A stretch of DNA of 64,000 nt from Pseudomonas fluorescens (GCF_004683905.1 NZ_CP038438.1:868001-932000); one strand, 5' to 3'. Positions 1 through 9,142 are shown, counted from the stretch's first letter. The notes: a model not told the origin generated them from the letters alone. Numbers and translations are program-made.

Positions 1-547
1 ACTCGCGGCCGTGCAGGTGGGTGTTCATCTCGCGGCGTGCCGAACACGAGGTGTGCAGCGCGACTTTGACCGGCTCGCCGCTGTCCTTGAGCTGCACCTT
101 GCAGACGAACAGCATGAACTCGGCCAGCTCATAGGTGCGGGCCGCGAGTGCCTGCACCTGTTTCAACGTTTGCGGCTCGTCCTTGAACAAGTCGGCGTAA
201 TGCTCGCGCAACATGCCCGCGCAGGAACCCGACGGCACCACCACCGGATAATCCCCGGCAAACAGCGCCAGTTGCGAACGCGCCACCGTACGCGCCTGCT
301 CGGTGTAACCCGAGGTGTAGGCCGGTTGCCCGCAGCAGCTCTGCCCTTGCGGGTACTCGACCTTGATCCCTTCACGCTCGAGCAAGTGGATCGCGTCCAT
401 CCCGGCTTCGGGGTAGAACAGGTCGACCACGCACGTGCCGAACAGATAGACCCGCGACGGTTTCTCGCTGGGGTACTGCCGAGGTTCGGGCAGTGGCGGT
501 GCGACGCGGGTGGCGTTGGGCACAGCGTTGTAAAAAAGCTCGCTCAT
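1..547 (-). CDS. lldE: LldE/LutA-type (Fe-S)-binding lactate oxidation subunit, 3' end cut by window edge
   Basis: The reading frame starts at the ATG at 547 and runs off the left edge, giving 182 residues of N-terminal part. It shows the cysteine-rich pattern of the CCG-domain family: C39 in FGTC, the pair C71-C72 in SCCGQPAY, C109 and C168 in HTSCSARREMN. Family members (LldE, LutA, YkgE) form the iron-sulfur part of a membrane-associated L-lactate dehydrogenase complex that passes electrons to quinone. The gene follows the lactate permease gene in the same direction, 150 bp downstream, which supports a lactate role. No lldD flavoprotein gene lies between them. GlcF or other CCG proteins are less likely given this neighbour. 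Confidence 0.85.
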   Translation of the reverse strand, partial: MSELFYNAVPNATRVAPPLPEPRQYPSEKPSRVYLFGTCVVDLFYPEAGMDAIHLLEREGIKVEYPQGQSCCGQPAYTSGYTEQARTVARSQLALFAGDYPVVVPSGSCAGMLREHYADLFKDEPQTLKQVQALAARTYELAEFMLFVCKVQLKDSGEPVKVALHTSCSARREMNTHLHGRE

Positions 548-647
548 CAGGCGTGTCTCCGGGTGGGCCCGGTTATCCGTCTGTTGAGACTGCTGAATAT
601 AAAGAGCCTTGCTTTCAGCAGCCTTACAGACCGGGGTGTGAATTGCT

Positions 648-672
648 GACGCCGGAATCACCAGCCGGCGTC
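648..672. other. Intercistronic hairpin between lldP and lldE
   Basis: The arms GACGCCGG (648-655) and CCGGCGTC (665-672) pair perfectly around a 9-nt loop. No T-run follows on the minus strand, so it looks like an RNA-stabilising or partly terminating hairpin rather than a full terminator. It could set different amounts of permease and dehydrogenase message. Confidence 0.35.
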
Positions 673-697
673 GGTTATTTCCGTTTTGTTTATAGGT

Positions 698-2392
698 TTA
701 GTGCACCAGCATGCCGGTGAACCAGTAAGCCTGGGCCAGAGTGATCAGGCCGACAATCGTGGCAAAGAATAGGCTGTGCTTGAGAGTGAAGCGGAACAGA
801 TCCGATTCCTTACCCACCAACCCGGTCGCGGCGCAGGCCACGGCGATCGATTGTGGCGAGATCATCTTGCCGGTCACACCGCCGCTGGTATTGGCGGCTA
901 CTAGCAGGGTGTCATTGACGCCGATCTGGTGTGCGGTGGTCGCCTGCAGCGAACTGAACAGGGCGTTGGAAGAGGTATCCGAGCCGGTGAGGAACACGCC
1001 CAGCCAGCCGAGGAACGGCGAGAAGAACGGGAAGGCTGCGCCGGTCGCGGCCAGGACCAGCGCCATGGTCGAAGACATGCCCGAGTAGTTGGTGACGAAA
1101 GCGAAGGCCAGCACCATGCCGATCGACAGAATCGGCCAGCGCAGTTCGTAGAAGGTCTCTTTCAAAGTGGTCAGACCAGTTTTGAAGTTGATCTTCAATA
1201 CCAGCATCGAGATCAGCGCCGAGAAGAAAATCGCGGTACCGGTCGCGGAAATCGGGTCGAGTTTGAACACGGCCGGGATGGCGGTCGGGGTGGCGACGAT
1301 CGGAGCAGTCTTGATCACCAGTTGGTCAAGGTGCGGGATGGCAAAGTTGAACACCCAGGCGTACATCGAACCGCCGGCGGCAAACATGGCCTTGAACGGC
1401 TTGAGGGTCCAGATGGTTACCAGCACGGTGAGGATCAGGAATGGCGACCAGGCAATGAAAATTTCCCAGAGGCTGTAAGGCGACGCCACGGTGCTGCGTT
1501 TCTGGCCGAAACCACCTGCGCTGGCGGTTACTGCCGAGGCCGAAACGGCGCCAGCGATGTGTTGGCCGGCGGCGCGTTTTGGCTGCCAGACTTTGAGGAA
1601 CAGGGTCAGGGAAATCAGGCTGGCCAGGGCCGAGGTGATGTCCGGCAGCTCCGGGCCGATGAAGTTCGAAGTGAAGTACTGGGTCACGGCGAAACTCAGG
1701 CCTGCGACCAGTGCTGCCGGCCAGGTTTCACGCACGCCACGCAGGCCGTCCATCATGAACACCAGCCAGAACGGCACGAACAGCGACAGCAGTGGCAGTT
1801 GGCGGCCGGTCATGGCGCCGATCTTGAACGCGTCGATGCCGGTCACTTGCCCGGCAACAATGATTGGAATGCCCAGTGCGCCAAACGCCACTGGCGCGGT
1901 GTTGGCAATCAGGCACAGGCCGGCGGCGTACAGCGGGTTGAAGCCGAGACCGACCAGCAGCGCGGCGGTAATCGCCACTGGCGCGCCGAAGCCGGCGGCA
2001 CCTTCAAGAAATGCACCGAAGCAGAAACCGATCAGCAGCACCTGCAGACGCTGGTCGTCGGTGATCGACAGCACCGAACTGCGAATGACCTCGAACTGAC
2101 CACTCTTGACCGTCAGTTTGTAGAGGAACACCGCCGCGACAATGATCCAGGCAATCGGCCACAGACCATAGGCAAAGCCGTATCCAGCAGCGGCGAAGGC
2201 CATGTCGACCGGCATGTGGAAGGCGAAAATCGCCACGGCAATCGATAGGGCCAGCGTGATGCTGCCGGCCACGTGACCCTTGAGGCGGAACACCGCCAGC
2301 GCGAGAAAGAAGAAAACGATGGGGATGACGGCCGCAAGAGCGGAGACGCCGAGACTGCCGAGCGGGGTATAGAGCTGTTGCCAGGTTTGCAT
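698..2392 (-). CDS. lldP: L-lactate permease
   Basis: This 564-residue protein is hydrophobic along nearly its whole length, with about a dozen membrane segments, and has the glycine-rich stretch [12 protein letters not shown] near residue 130 that is typical of the LctP family. Such permeases import L-lactate (also D-lactate and glycolate) with protons across the inner membrane. The length fits the family (E. coli LldP is 551 residues). It starts at the ATG at 2392 and is divergent from lldR across a 261-bp region holding a palindrome that matches the known LldR operator. The Fe-S subunit gene lies downstream. Expression is probably induced by lactate through release of LldR. Confidence 0.93.
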   Translation of the reverse strand: MQTWQQLYTPLGSLGVSALAAVIPIVFFFLALAVFRLKGHVAGSITLALSIAVAIFAFHMPVDMAFAAAGYGFAYGLWPIAWIIVAAVFLYKLTVKSGQFEVIRSSVLSITDDQRLQVLLIGFCFGAFLEGAAGFGAPVAITAALLVGLGFNPLYAAGLCLIANTAPVAFGALGIPIIVAGQVTGIDAFKIGAMTGRQLPLLSLFVPFWLVFMMDGLRGVRETWPAALVAGLSFAVTQYFTSNFIGPELPDITSALASLISLTLFLKVWQPKRAAGQHIAGAVSASAVTASAGGFGQKRSTVASPYSLWEIFIAWSPFLILTVLVTIWTLKPFKAMFAAGGSMYAWVFNFAIPHLDQLVIKTAPIVATPTAIPAVFKLDPISATGTAIFFSALISMLVLKINFKTGLTTLKETFYELRWPILSIGMVLAFAFVTNYSGMSSTMALVLAATGAAFPFFSPFLGWLGVFLTGSDTSSNALFSSLQATTAHQIGVNDTLLVAANTSGGVTGKMISPQSIAVACAATGLVGKESDLFRFTLKHSLFFATIVGLITLAQAYWFTGMLVH

Positions 2393-2443
2393 ATGGGGTG
2401 GCCCCTAATTGTTGTTGGTCAGGCACTATCAGCGTTCTTGGTT

Positions 2444-2460
2444 AATTGGTAATACCAATT
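2444..2460. promoter_or_regulatory. LldR operator between lldP and lldR
   Basis: The 17-bp sequence AATTGGTAATACCAATT is palindromic except at its centre base. It has the TTGGT-N3-ACCAA form of operators bound by lactate-responsive GntR/FadR-type repressors. It lies between the divergent lldP and lldR starts, about 50 bp upstream of lldP, where a repressor would block the lldP promoter. That LldR binds it is an inference from family knowledge. Confidence 0.8.
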
Positions 2461-2653
2461 TACAATCGCTGTTGGCTAGGGTAAAAGCCTTGATGTCGGT
2501 GTGTCAATTTGTCGCCCTGAAACTTTTGTCGAATAAGCGGTGCAGAGGGCATCTGATCCGGTCGGGCGAATGTGCGCTGACAGGTGTCGGCGGGGCGCCG
2601 ATAGGCCAGAATAGAGAGCCCGGCGAGCGGTCGGGATCGTGGAGAATTGAGTT

Positions 2654-3421
2654 ATGGGGTTTGATCAGATTCGTCAGCGCCGTTTGTCTGACGATATTGT
2701 CGAGCGCCTCGAGGGGATGATCCTCGAGGGCACGCTGAAGTCCGGTGAGCGGCTTCCGGCCGAGCGCGCCTTGGCCGAGCAGTTCGGCGTGTCGCGTCCG
2801 TCGTTGCGCGAAGCGATTCAGAAACTGGCGGCCAAGGGCTTGCTGGTCAGTCGCCAGGGCGGCGGCAATTATGTGGTGGAAACGCTCGGCTCGACCTTCA
2901 GTGATCCTCTGCTATTGCTGCTGGAGAGCAATCCCGAGGCGCAGCGCGACTTGCTGGAGTTTCGGCACACTCTGGAGGCATCGTGCGCCTATTACGCCGC
3001 ATTGCGCGCCACGGATGTGGATCGTGAGCGTCTGACTGCTGCGTTCAATGAGTTGCAGGATTGCTATACGCGGCATGACGAAGTGAGCCGGGCGGAAGAG
3101 GGCGCGGCGGATGCGAAGTTTCATCTGGCGATCGCCGAAGCCAGCCACAACGCAGTGCTGCTGCACACCATTCGCGGGTTGTTCGATCTGCTCAAGCGCA
3201 ACGTGGTGACCAACATTGGCGGCATGTACAAGCAGCGCACGGAAACCCGCGACATGCTGATCTCTCAGCACCGGGAGCTGTATCTGGCGATTATCGAGGG
3301 GCGTGCGGAGCAGGCGCGGGAGGTTTCCAGTCGGCACATTCTGTATGTGCAGGAAGTGCTGGAGGAGGTACGGCAGGAAGTTCAGCGCATGGCTCGGGCG
3401 GAGCGGCGCAAGGGAATGTAG
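2654..3421 (+). CDS. lldR: GntR-family lactate regulator LldR
   Basis: The 255-residue protein has an N-terminal winged helix-turn-helix (about residues 8-75, with the GERLPAERALAEQFGVSRPS motif) and an all-helical FadR-type ligand domain (about 85-235). This is the layout of the FadR subfamily of GntR regulators. Members such as LldR, PdhR and GlcC sense small carboxylates. Position next to lldP and the palindrome between them make LldR the best choice. GGAG lies about 10 nt before the ATG. It probably represses lldP-lldE, and possibly itself, when lactate is absent. PdhR is a close relative, but the neighbours argue against it. Confidence 0.88.
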   Translation: MGFDQIRQRRLSDDIVERLEGMILEGTLKSGERLPAERALAEQFGVSRPSLREAIQKLAAKGLLVSRQGGGNYVVETLGSTFSDPLLLLLESNPEAQRDLLEFRHTLEASCAYYAALRATDVDRERLTAAFNELQDCYTRHDEVSRAEEGAADAKFHLAIAEASHNAVLLHTIRGLFDLLKRNVVTNIGGMYKQRTETRDMLISQHRELYLAIIEGRAEQAREVSSRHILYVQEVLEEVRQEVQRMARAERRKGM

Positions 3422-3432
3422 CTTTTAGAGGC

Positions 3433-3511
3433 AAAAAGATCGCAGCCTTCGGCAGCTCTTACAGGGAAATTCTCATTCCTGTGTAGGAGCTGCCCCAGGC
3501 TGCGATCTTTT
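3433..3511. repeat. REP-type inverted repeat between lldR and smpB
   Basis: Two arms, AAAAAGATCGCAGCC near 3433 and GGCTGCGATCTTTT near 3498, face each other. Further pairing includes GGCAGCTC against GAGCTGCC. This GATCGCAGCC type is common between genes in P. fluorescens-group genomes. It sits between two convergent genes and may act as a bidirectional terminator. Confidence 0.75.
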
Positions 3512-3523
3512 AAAGCAGGAAAA

Positions 3524-4006
3524 TTATTCTTCCTTGCCCTTGTTGCGCACGGCGCGCTGCAGCTCTCGACCAGCGTCGCGTTCGCGCTCGGTGTCACGCT
3601 TGTCGTATTCCTTCTTGCCCTTGCCCAGAGCAATTTCGCACTTGACCATGTGCTTGCTCCAGTAGAAGGACAGGCACACGCAGGCGTAGCCTTTCTGTTG
3701 CACGGCAGCGGCGAGTTTTTCCAGCTCGCGCTTGTTGAGCAGCAGTTTGCGGGTGCGGGTCGGATCGGCGATGACGTGGGTGCTGGCGGTCATCAACGGC
3801 GTGATGTGACTGCCGAGGAGCCAGGCTTCGCCATCCTTGAGCAGCACGTAACTGTCGACCAGTTGCAGCTTGCTTGCCCGCAGACTTTTTACTTCCCAGC
3901 CGGCCAGGACCAGACCAGCCTCGAAACGATGTTCGATGAAGTAATCGTGTCGCGCCTTTTTGTTCTGCGCGATGGTCCCTGTTGGGTGTTTCTTCTGTTT
4001 AGCCAT
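3524..4006 (-). CDS. smpB: SsrA (tmRNA)-binding protein SmpB
   Basis: This 160-residue basic protein starts [20 protein letters not shown] and carries the conserved block [19 protein letters not shown] (about residues 28-46), typical of the SmpB beta-barrel. It ends in a basic tail. SmpB binds tmRNA and takes it to stalled ribosomes for trans-translation. Length matches the family (about 160). No tmRNA gene is visible beside it in this window. It converges with lldR across a REP element and is divergent from the transporter gene at 4126. Confidence 0.97.
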   Translation of the reverse strand: MAKQKKHPTGTIAQNKKARHDYFIEHRFEAGLVLAGWEVKSLRASKLQLVDSYVLLKDGEAWLLGSHITPLMTASTHVIADPTRTRKLLLNKRELEKLAAAVQQKGYACVCLSFYWSKHMVKCEIALGKGKKEYDKRDTERERDAGRELQRAVRNKGKEE

Positions 4007-4125
4007 AGGGGCGGCATTATATGGAGATAAACGGTCCTCGGCTACGGTGATGCTGCGTGCTTGAGCACGTTGAGTGAATCCCGGACAATGCGGCCTCTTT
4101 TTCTAACGCTTGGGCGTGATATTCA

Positions 4126-5529
4126 ATGTCGACAGACAAGGTTTCTGTCCACGGCAGTTGGGCTAGCCGCTGGGTTTTCATATTCGCCGCGACCGGTTCG
4201 GCCGTGGGACTGGGCAGCATCTGGAAATTCCCCTACATGGTCGGGGTCTACGGCGGCGGCGCCTTCGTGCTGATGTTTCTGGCCTGCATCGCCCTGATCG
4301 GGATCCCGGTCATGCTGGCTGAAACCCTGATCGGCCGCCGCGCACGGCAAAGTCCGGCGAACGCCCTGAAGGTGCTGGCGCTGGAAGCCGGGCATTCGGG
4401 CAAGTGGTCGTGGGGCGCATTTGCCGGGATGATCACGGCGTTGCTGATCCTGTCTTTCTATAGTGTGGTTGGCGGCTGGTCGCTGGATTACATCATCGAC
4501 ATGGGGCGCGGCGACTTCCAGGGCGCCACGGCGGAGCAGGTCGGCGCTTATTTCGGCAATGTCATCTCCGATCCCTGGCGCCTGACACTTTGGCATACAG
4601 TTTTCATGCTGTTGTCGGCCGTGGTGATCGCCAAAGGCGTGGTTGCCGGGCTTGAGCGCAGTCTGCGGATCATGATGCCGCTGCTGTTCGTGATGGTGCT
4701 GGTGTTGCTGGGTTACAGCATGACCACCGGGCATTTCATGGAAGGCGTGCATTTCATGTTCGATTTCCACCCGGAAAAAGTCCTCGACGGCTTGCTGCCC
4801 GCCATGGGCCATGCGTTCTTTTCCCTGAGCGTGGGCGTCGGCTCGATCATGATCTACGGCGCTTACATGACCAAGGAAGCCTCGTTGTCCGGCACCGTGG
4901 TCGGTGTGGCACTGCTCGACACCTTCGTGTCGCTGGTGGCCGGTCTGGCATTGTTTCCGATTGTGTTTGCTGGCGGTTTGAACCCTAGCGAAGGTCCGGG
5001 CCTGATGTTCGTCAGTCTGCCATTTGCCTTCGGTAACGTGGTTTTCGGCCAGTTGATGGGCGTGGTGTTCTTTGTCCTGGTGGCAATTGCCGCCTGGAGC
5101 TCGGCGATTTCCCTGCTCGAACCGATGGTTGCCTATTTGGTTGAGCGCACGAAAATCAGCCGTGGCTGGGTGACTTTCTGGCTGGCATTCATTTGCTGGT
5201 TCGTCGGTCTGGGTACGGTTTTCTCCTTCAATATCTGGAAGGAAGCCAAATTTTTCGTGAACGATGGCGGGCTGTTCCATCTCTACCAATGGGGTGCGGC
5301 AGGCGGTCTGGACTTCTTCGGCGTGATTGATTTCTTCACCTCGCGGATCATGTTGCCGCTCGGTGGCTTGTGCTTCGTGCTGTTTGCCGGTTGGGTGATG
5401 GGGCGTGAGGCGGTGCGTGACGAGTTGTCGATTCGTAACCCGGCGCTGTTTGCCCTGTCCCTGTTCTTGATGCGCTACGTGGCGCCCATCGGCATTCTGG
5501 TAGTGTTTGCCGCTCAGCTCTGGAAGTAA
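4126..5529 (+). CDS. Sodium-dependent (NSS/SNF) family transporter
   Basis: The 467-residue membrane protein has the signature of the neurotransmitter:sodium symporter family at its N-terminus: ASRWVFIFAATGSAVGLGSI followed by WKFPYMVGVYGGGAF (about residues 12-46), including the unwound TM1 glycine-rich site that binds sodium and substrate. About 11-12 hydrophobic segments follow. Bacterial members (LeuT, MhsT, TnaT types) import amino acids with sodium. The exact substrate cannot be read from sequence. It ends 7 bp before ratA in the same direction. From memory, P. aeruginosa has no such gene between smpB and ratA, so it may be an insertion in this lineage. Confidence 0.9.
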   Translation: MSTDKVSVHGSWASRWVFIFAATGSAVGLGSIWKFPYMVGVYGGGAFVLMFLACIALIGIPVMLAETLIGRRARQSPANALKVLALEAGHSGKWSWGAFAGMITALLILSFYSVVGGWSLDYIIDMGRGDFQGATAEQVGAYFGNVISDPWRLTLWHTVFMLLSAVVIAKGVVAGLERSLRIMMPLLFVMVLVLLGYSMTTGHFMEGVHFMFDFHPEKVLDGLLPAMGHAFFSLSVGVGSIMIYGAYMTKEASLSGTVVGVALLDTFVSLVAGLALFPIVFAGGLNPSEGPGLMFVSLPFAFGNVVFGQLMGVVFFVLVAIAAWSSAISLLEPMVAYLVERTKISRGWVTFWLAFICWFVGLGTVFSFNIWKEAKFFVNDGGLFHLYQWGAAGGLDFFGVIDFFTSRIMLPLGGLCFVLFAGWVMGREAVRDELSIRNPALFALSLFLMRYVAPIGILVVFAAQLWK

Positions 5530-5536
5530 CGCTTAC

Positions 5537-5971
5537 ATGACGACACATATTCAACGTTCGGCGTTGCTGCCATACCCGGCGCAATTCCTCTACGACCTGG
5601 TCAACGACGTCGCGCGTTACCCGGAATTCTTGCCATGGTGCTCGTCCGCCGAGGTGCTGGAGAGTTCTCCCGAGCACATGCGTGCCAGCGTTGGCGTGGC
5701 CAAGGGCGGTCTGAGTCAGCACTTCGTCACGCGCAATACGCTGGTGCCGGGGCAATCGATCGAGATGAACCTGGAAGAAGGCCCGTTCAACCAACTGCAT
5801 GGCGTCTGGGTCTTCAAGGCGTTGAACGAGAAGGCCTGCAAGATCAGTCTTGACCTGTCTTTCGACTACGCCGGCCCGCTGGTGCGCGCGACACTCGGCC
5901 CGCTGTTCAATCAGGCGGCGAATACGTTGGTGGATGCGTTCTGCCAGCGCGCCAAGCAGATGCATGGTTGA
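5537..5971 (+). CDS. ratA: RatA-type START-domain protein (ubiquinone-binding/ribosome-associated toxin family)
   Basis: The protein has 144 residues and the START/polyketide-cyclase fold pattern, opening MTTHIQRSALLPYPAQFLYD with the family motif DVARYPEFLPWC (about 27-38). E. coli RatA was reported to inhibit 70S assembly, while the related Coq10 proteins bind ubiquinone, so the true role is unsettled. I chose the ATG at 5537, not one 30 bp upstream inside the transporter gene, because it gives the usual family N-terminus. The stop overlaps the start of rnfH, and the ratA-rnfH pair is conserved next to smpB and bamE in gammaproteobacteria. Confidence 0.88.
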   Translation: MTTHIQRSALLPYPAQFLYDLVNDVARYPEFLPWCSSAEVLESSPEHMRASVGVAKGGLSQHFVTRNTLVPGQSIEMNLEEGPFNQLHGVWVFKALNEKACKISLDLSFDYAGPLVRATLGPLFNQAANTLVDAFCQRAKQMHG

Positions 5972-6278
5972 GTCGGTGATCGAGATTGAGGTGGTGTATG
6001 CCGCCGTGGATCGTCAGATCTTGCGCACTTTGAGCGTTCCTGAAGGGACGACAGTGCGTGAGACGGTGCTCAAGTCAGGTATTGGCGATGAATTTCCGGA
6101 GCTGGACTTGAGCGAGTGCCCGTTGGGTATCTTCGGCAAAGTGATCGCGGATCCGCAGGTTCGCCTGATTCAGGCGGGGGATCGCATCGAGATCTACCGG
6201 CCGCTATTGGCAGATCCGAAAGAGGTTCGGCGCTTGCGGGCGGCCAAGGCTGCCGAAGCCAAGGCGCGAAATCAGTAG
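5964..6278 (+). CDS. rnfH: RnfH family ubiquitin-like protein
   Basis: This 104-residue protein begins MVESVIEIEVVYAAVDRQIL and shows a beta-grasp pattern with the conserved segments LSECPLGIFGKV and GDRIEIYRPLLADPKEVR (about 50-90), diagnostic of RnfH (UPF0125, also called RatB or PasI). The molecular role is not settled. Antitoxin activity toward RatA has been proposed and disputed. The start codon overlaps the last codons of ratA by 8 bp, so the two are translationally coupled. A strong bidirectional terminator follows. Confidence 0.9.
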   Translation: MVESVIEIEVVYAAVDRQILRTLSVPEGTTVRETVLKSGIGDEFPELDLSECPLGIFGKVIADPQVRLIQAGDRIEIYRPLLADPKEVRRLRAAKAAEAKARNQ

Positions 6279-6301
6279 GACGAGCAAATCGCAGGCAATA
6301 A

Positions 6302-6327
6302 AAAACCCGGAAATTCCGGGTTTTTTA
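6302..6327. terminator. Bidirectional terminator between rnfH and bamE
   Basis: AACCCGG, AAAT, TCCGGGTT forms a short GC-rich stem flanked by an A-run on the left and TTTTTT on the right, so it can terminate both convergent genes. Confidence 0.85.
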
Positions 6328-6339
6328 TTGCCTCGCACA

Positions 6340-6867
6340 TTACTGCGGCGAGGTGTCCAGCGGTTCGGGCGTCGGAACCGGAACGGTTTCAACACCGTCC
6401 ACGTCCTTCTGGATCGAATCCAGCAAGGAGCCCGGTTTGGCTGGTTGTTCCGGCTTCGGCTTCTCGGCGTTTTCAGCAGGGGCGGTCACGCTGGTGCCAC
6501 TGTCCTTGCCGAGAATGGCTTCGTCACGGCTCACGCCCGGCATGAAGTCACCGGACAGGCTGACAAGCTGGTCGTTGGAGTTGAAGTTAACACTCACGCG
6601 TTCCTGTTGGCGTTCACCGCCACCAGGTTGCAGGCTGTACAGATAATCCCAGCGATCGGCATGGAACGTGTCGGTCAGCAGAGGGTTACCCATGATAAAC
6701 CGTACTTGCCGACGGGTCATTCCCGGGCGTAACTGGTCTATCATGTCCTGCGTGACGACATTGCCCTGCTGGATGTCGATTTTGTAAACCCCGGGGAATG
6801 AACAACCGGCGAGTGCGAGCAGTCCCACAAAGGTGAAACTGGTTAGCAAGAGCTTGGTGTTTTGCAT
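6340..6867 (-). CDS. bamE: Outer-membrane assembly lipoprotein BamE (OmlA)
   Basis: The 175-residue protein has a lipoprotein signal peptide with lipobox LALAGC (acylated C22) and the SmpA/OmlA domain, seen as [20 protein letters not shown] followed by [14 protein letters not shown] (about 30-65). BamE is the small subunit of the BAM complex that inserts beta-barrel proteins into the outer membrane. The C-terminal third (about 120-175) is rich in Pro, Glu and Lys and longer than in E. coli BamE (113 residues), as is usual in pseudomonads. It is divergent from fur across 97 bp, the same arrangement as omlA-fur in P. aeruginosa. Confidence 0.94.
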   Translation of the reverse strand: MQNTKLLLTSFTFVGLLALAGCSFPGVYKIDIQQGNVVTQDMIDQLRPGMTRRQVRFIMGNPLLTDTFHADRWDYLYSLQPGGGERQQERVSVNFNSNDQLVSLSGDFMPGVSRDEAILGKDSGTSVTAPAENAEKPKPEQPAKPGSLLDSIQKDVDGVETVPVPTPEPLDTSPQ

Positions 6868-6964
6868 CGGTGGGCGACTTCCACTATCTTGGCTGGGACA
6901 ACGTAAACGCCGATCATACCCGCATTAAGAGAAGCTGCGAAGCAGCATCGCGAGAAAGCTGACC

Positions 6965-7369
6965 ATGGTTGAAAATAGCGAACTACGCAAAGCCGGCCTC
7001 AAAGTGACCCTGCCACGGGTCAAGATCCTGCAAATGCTCGACTCTACCGAGCAGCGTCACATGAGTGCCGAAGACGTCTACAAGGCGTTGATGGAAGCGG
7101 GCGAGGACGTCGGTCTGGCCACGGTTTACCGTGTTCTGACCCAGTTCGAAGCCGCTGGCCTCGTGGTCCGTCACAACTTCGACGGTGGCCACGCGGTATT
7201 CGAATTGGCCGACGGTGGCCACCACGACCACATGGTCAACGTGGAAACCGGTGAAGTCGTCGAATTCGTCAGTCCGGAAATCGAAAAGCTCCAGAAGGCA
7301 ATTGCCGAGGAGCACGGTGTTGATCTGGTAGATCACAATCTGGTGCTGTACGTACGCAAGAAAAAGTAA
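6965..7369 (+). CDS. fur: Ferric uptake regulator Fur
   Basis: The 134-residue protein has the Fur winged helix (about 1-83, with GLATVYRVLTQFEAAGLV) and a dimerisation domain with the metal-ligand motif GGHHDHMV (about 85-92). It represses iron-uptake genes when bound to Fe(II). No cysteine is present anywhere in the protein, so the CxxC structural zinc site of E. coli Fur is absent. Pseudomonad Fur proteins are known to lack it. A perfect-stem terminator follows, and recN converges from the other side. The piuA/piuC locus near 59.7 kb is a likely target. Confidence 0.97.
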   Translation: MVENSELRKAGLKVTLPRVKILQMLDSTEQRHMSAEDVYKALMEAGEDVGLATVYRVLTQFEAAGLVVRHNFDGGHAVFELADGGHHDHMVNVETGEVVEFVSPEIEKLQKAIAEEHGVDLVDHNLVLYVRKKK

Positions 7370-7402
7370 GCATGTCGCGCGAATTTCAGGTTCGCGAAAC
7401 GA

Positions 7403-7435
7403 ACGAAGGCGACCCAAGGGTCGCCTTCGTGCTTT
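7403..7435. terminator. Terminator between fur and recN
   Basis: A perfect 13-bp stem (ACGAAGGCGACCC, 7403-7415, with GGGTCGCCTTCGT, 7418-7430) with a minimal AA loop lies between the convergent genes. The T-run after it is weak (GCTTTCT). Confidence 0.8.
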
Positions 7436-7444
7436 CTGCTGTGC

Positions 7445-9118
7445 TTAAACTTTTGCGGTAACCACCATTTTTTTTGCGTGAGCCAAAGACTCTTTGGTCA
7501 GGTCGATGCCGCCCAGCATCCGCGCCACTTCTTCTATACGGTCGTTCTTGCTCAGCTTGGACACGGCGGTGTGAGTCGCCTGTTCGCCCCGTACCTTGTG
7601 CACGAACAAATGCTGATGACCCTGCGCTGCCACTTGCGGCAAGTGCGTCACGGTCAGTACCTGCCCGCGATCGCCAAGACGTCGCAACAACTGGCCGACG
7701 ATTTCGGCGGTCGGCCCGCCGATACCCACGTCCACTTCGTCGAATACCAGGGTCGGCACTCTTGAGGTCTGCGCGGTGATCACCTGAATCGCCAGACTGA
7801 TCCGCGACAGCTCGCCGCCGGAGGCCACTTTGGCCAGCGCCTTCAGTGGCTGGCCGGGGTTGGCGCTGACCAGCAGTTCAACCTGTTCCAGACCATTGGG
7901 CAGCAGTTCGTCGCTGCTATTGGCGCGCAATTCAATGGTGAAGCGCCCGCCCGGCATGCCCAAGCGCTGGATTTCCTGCTCCACGGCGCTGGCAAGGCTG
8001 CCGGCGGCCTGATGACGCAAGTCGCTCAGCTCGCGGGCCTTCTCTTGATAATGGCGTGCGTAGGACGCCAGTTCTTCACCCAGGCGCTCGATGGATTCGT
8101 CGTTGGCGTTAAGGGTTTCGATCTCATCCAGCAACTTCTGCTGCATCTCGGCGACTTCGGTTGGCTGGATCCGGTGCTTGCGGGCCAGGGTGTAAATTGC
8201 GTCGAGGCGTTCTTCCAGATACTGCAGGCGCGCCGGATCGGCATCGAAGTTGTCGAGGAAGCGATTGAGTTCGCCCACGGCTTCTTCGACCTGGATCTGC
8301 GCGCTGGTCAGCAGGCTGCTGGCTTCGCCCAGTGCGCCAACCGAGTTGTTCACGCTCGACAGGCGATTGAGGCTGGCGGTCAGTGCATTCAGTACGTTAC
8401 CGGAATCGCTTTCGCTGCACTGCTCGACCACCTGTCGGCAGATGCCGAGCAGGGTTTCGGCATTGGTCAGATTCTTGTGTTCCTGCTCCAGCTGTTCCAG
8501 CTCGTTTTCGCCGAGGCCGAGGTTTTCCAGTTCTTCGAGCTGGTAGCTGAGTAGTTGGTGGCGCGCGCGTTGTTCGTCGCCAGAATTGGAGAGGCGCTCC
8601 AGCTCCTGGCGAGTCTGGCGCCAGCGCTGCGCAGCCAGTTGAACCTGGCGGGCCAGATCGGTGGCACCGGCGTATTCATCGAGCAGGCGGCGATGGGTAT
8701 CGGTTTTCAGCAGGGACTGGTGTTCGTGCTGGCTGTGGATATCGATCAGCAGTTCGCCGAGAGCCTTGAGATCGCCGAGCGGGCAGGGCGTGCCATTGAT
8801 ATAGCCGCGTGAACGGCCTTCAGCGGTGATCACCCGACGCAGGATGCACGGACCATCGCTTTCAAGATCGCGCTCGGCCAGCCAGGCATGGGCTTCGGGA
8901 ATGTCGACCAGGTCGAAGGTGGCCAGGATATCGGCCTTGTCGGCGCCTGGGCGAACTACGCCGCTGTCGGCGCGATCGCCGAGGGTCAGGCCCAGGGCGT
9001 CGAGCATGATCGACTTGCCGGCGCCGGTTTCCCCTGTGATCACGCTCATCCCGCGATCGAGTTCGAGATCGAGATGTTCAACGATGGCGTAGTTATGTAC
9101 GGACAGGTGCACCAGCAT
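7445..9118 (-). CDS. recN: DNA repair protein RecN
   Basis: This 557-residue SMC-like ATPase has Walker A GETGAGKS at residues 29-36, a long coiled-coil middle (about 150-370), and C-terminal signature ASGGELSRISLAIQ and Walker B TLVFDEVDVGIGG. RecN acts early in recombinational repair of double-strand breaks, gathering broken ends. Length equals the usual 550-560. A CTG-N10-CAG LexA box lies 25 bp upstream, so SOS induction is expected. It is convergent with fur and divergent from the grpE heat-shock promoter region. Confidence 0.97.
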   Translation of the reverse strand: MLVHLSVHNYAIVEHLDLELDRGMSVITGETGAGKSIMLDALGLTLGDRADSGVVRPGADKADILATFDLVDIPEAHAWLAERDLESDGPCILRRVITAEGRSRGYINGTPCPLGDLKALGELLIDIHSQHEHQSLLKTDTHRRLLDEYAGATDLARQVQLAAQRWRQTRQELERLSNSGDEQRARHQLLSYQLEELENLGLGENELEQLEQEHKNLTNAETLLGICRQVVEQCSESDSGNVLNALTASLNRLSSVNNSVGALGEASSLLTSAQIQVEEAVGELNRFLDNFDADPARLQYLEERLDAIYTLARKHRIQPTEVAEMQQKLLDEIETLNANDESIERLGEELASYARHYQEKARELSDLRHQAAGSLASAVEQEIQRLGMPGGRFTIELRANSSDELLPNGLEQVELLVSANPGQPLKALAKVASGGELSRISLAIQVITAQTSRVPTLVFDEVDVGIGGPTAEIVGQLLRRLGDRGQVLTVTHLPQVAAQGHQHLFVHKVRGEQATHTAVSKLSKNDRIEEVARMLGGIDLTKESLAHAKKMVVTAKV

Positions 9119-9142
9119 AAAGGCCGCTCCCAGGCTTTAGGT

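Noticed and set aside
5507..5536. Earlier ATG for ratA
   Set aside because: It lies within the end of the transporter gene and adds residues not found in the family.
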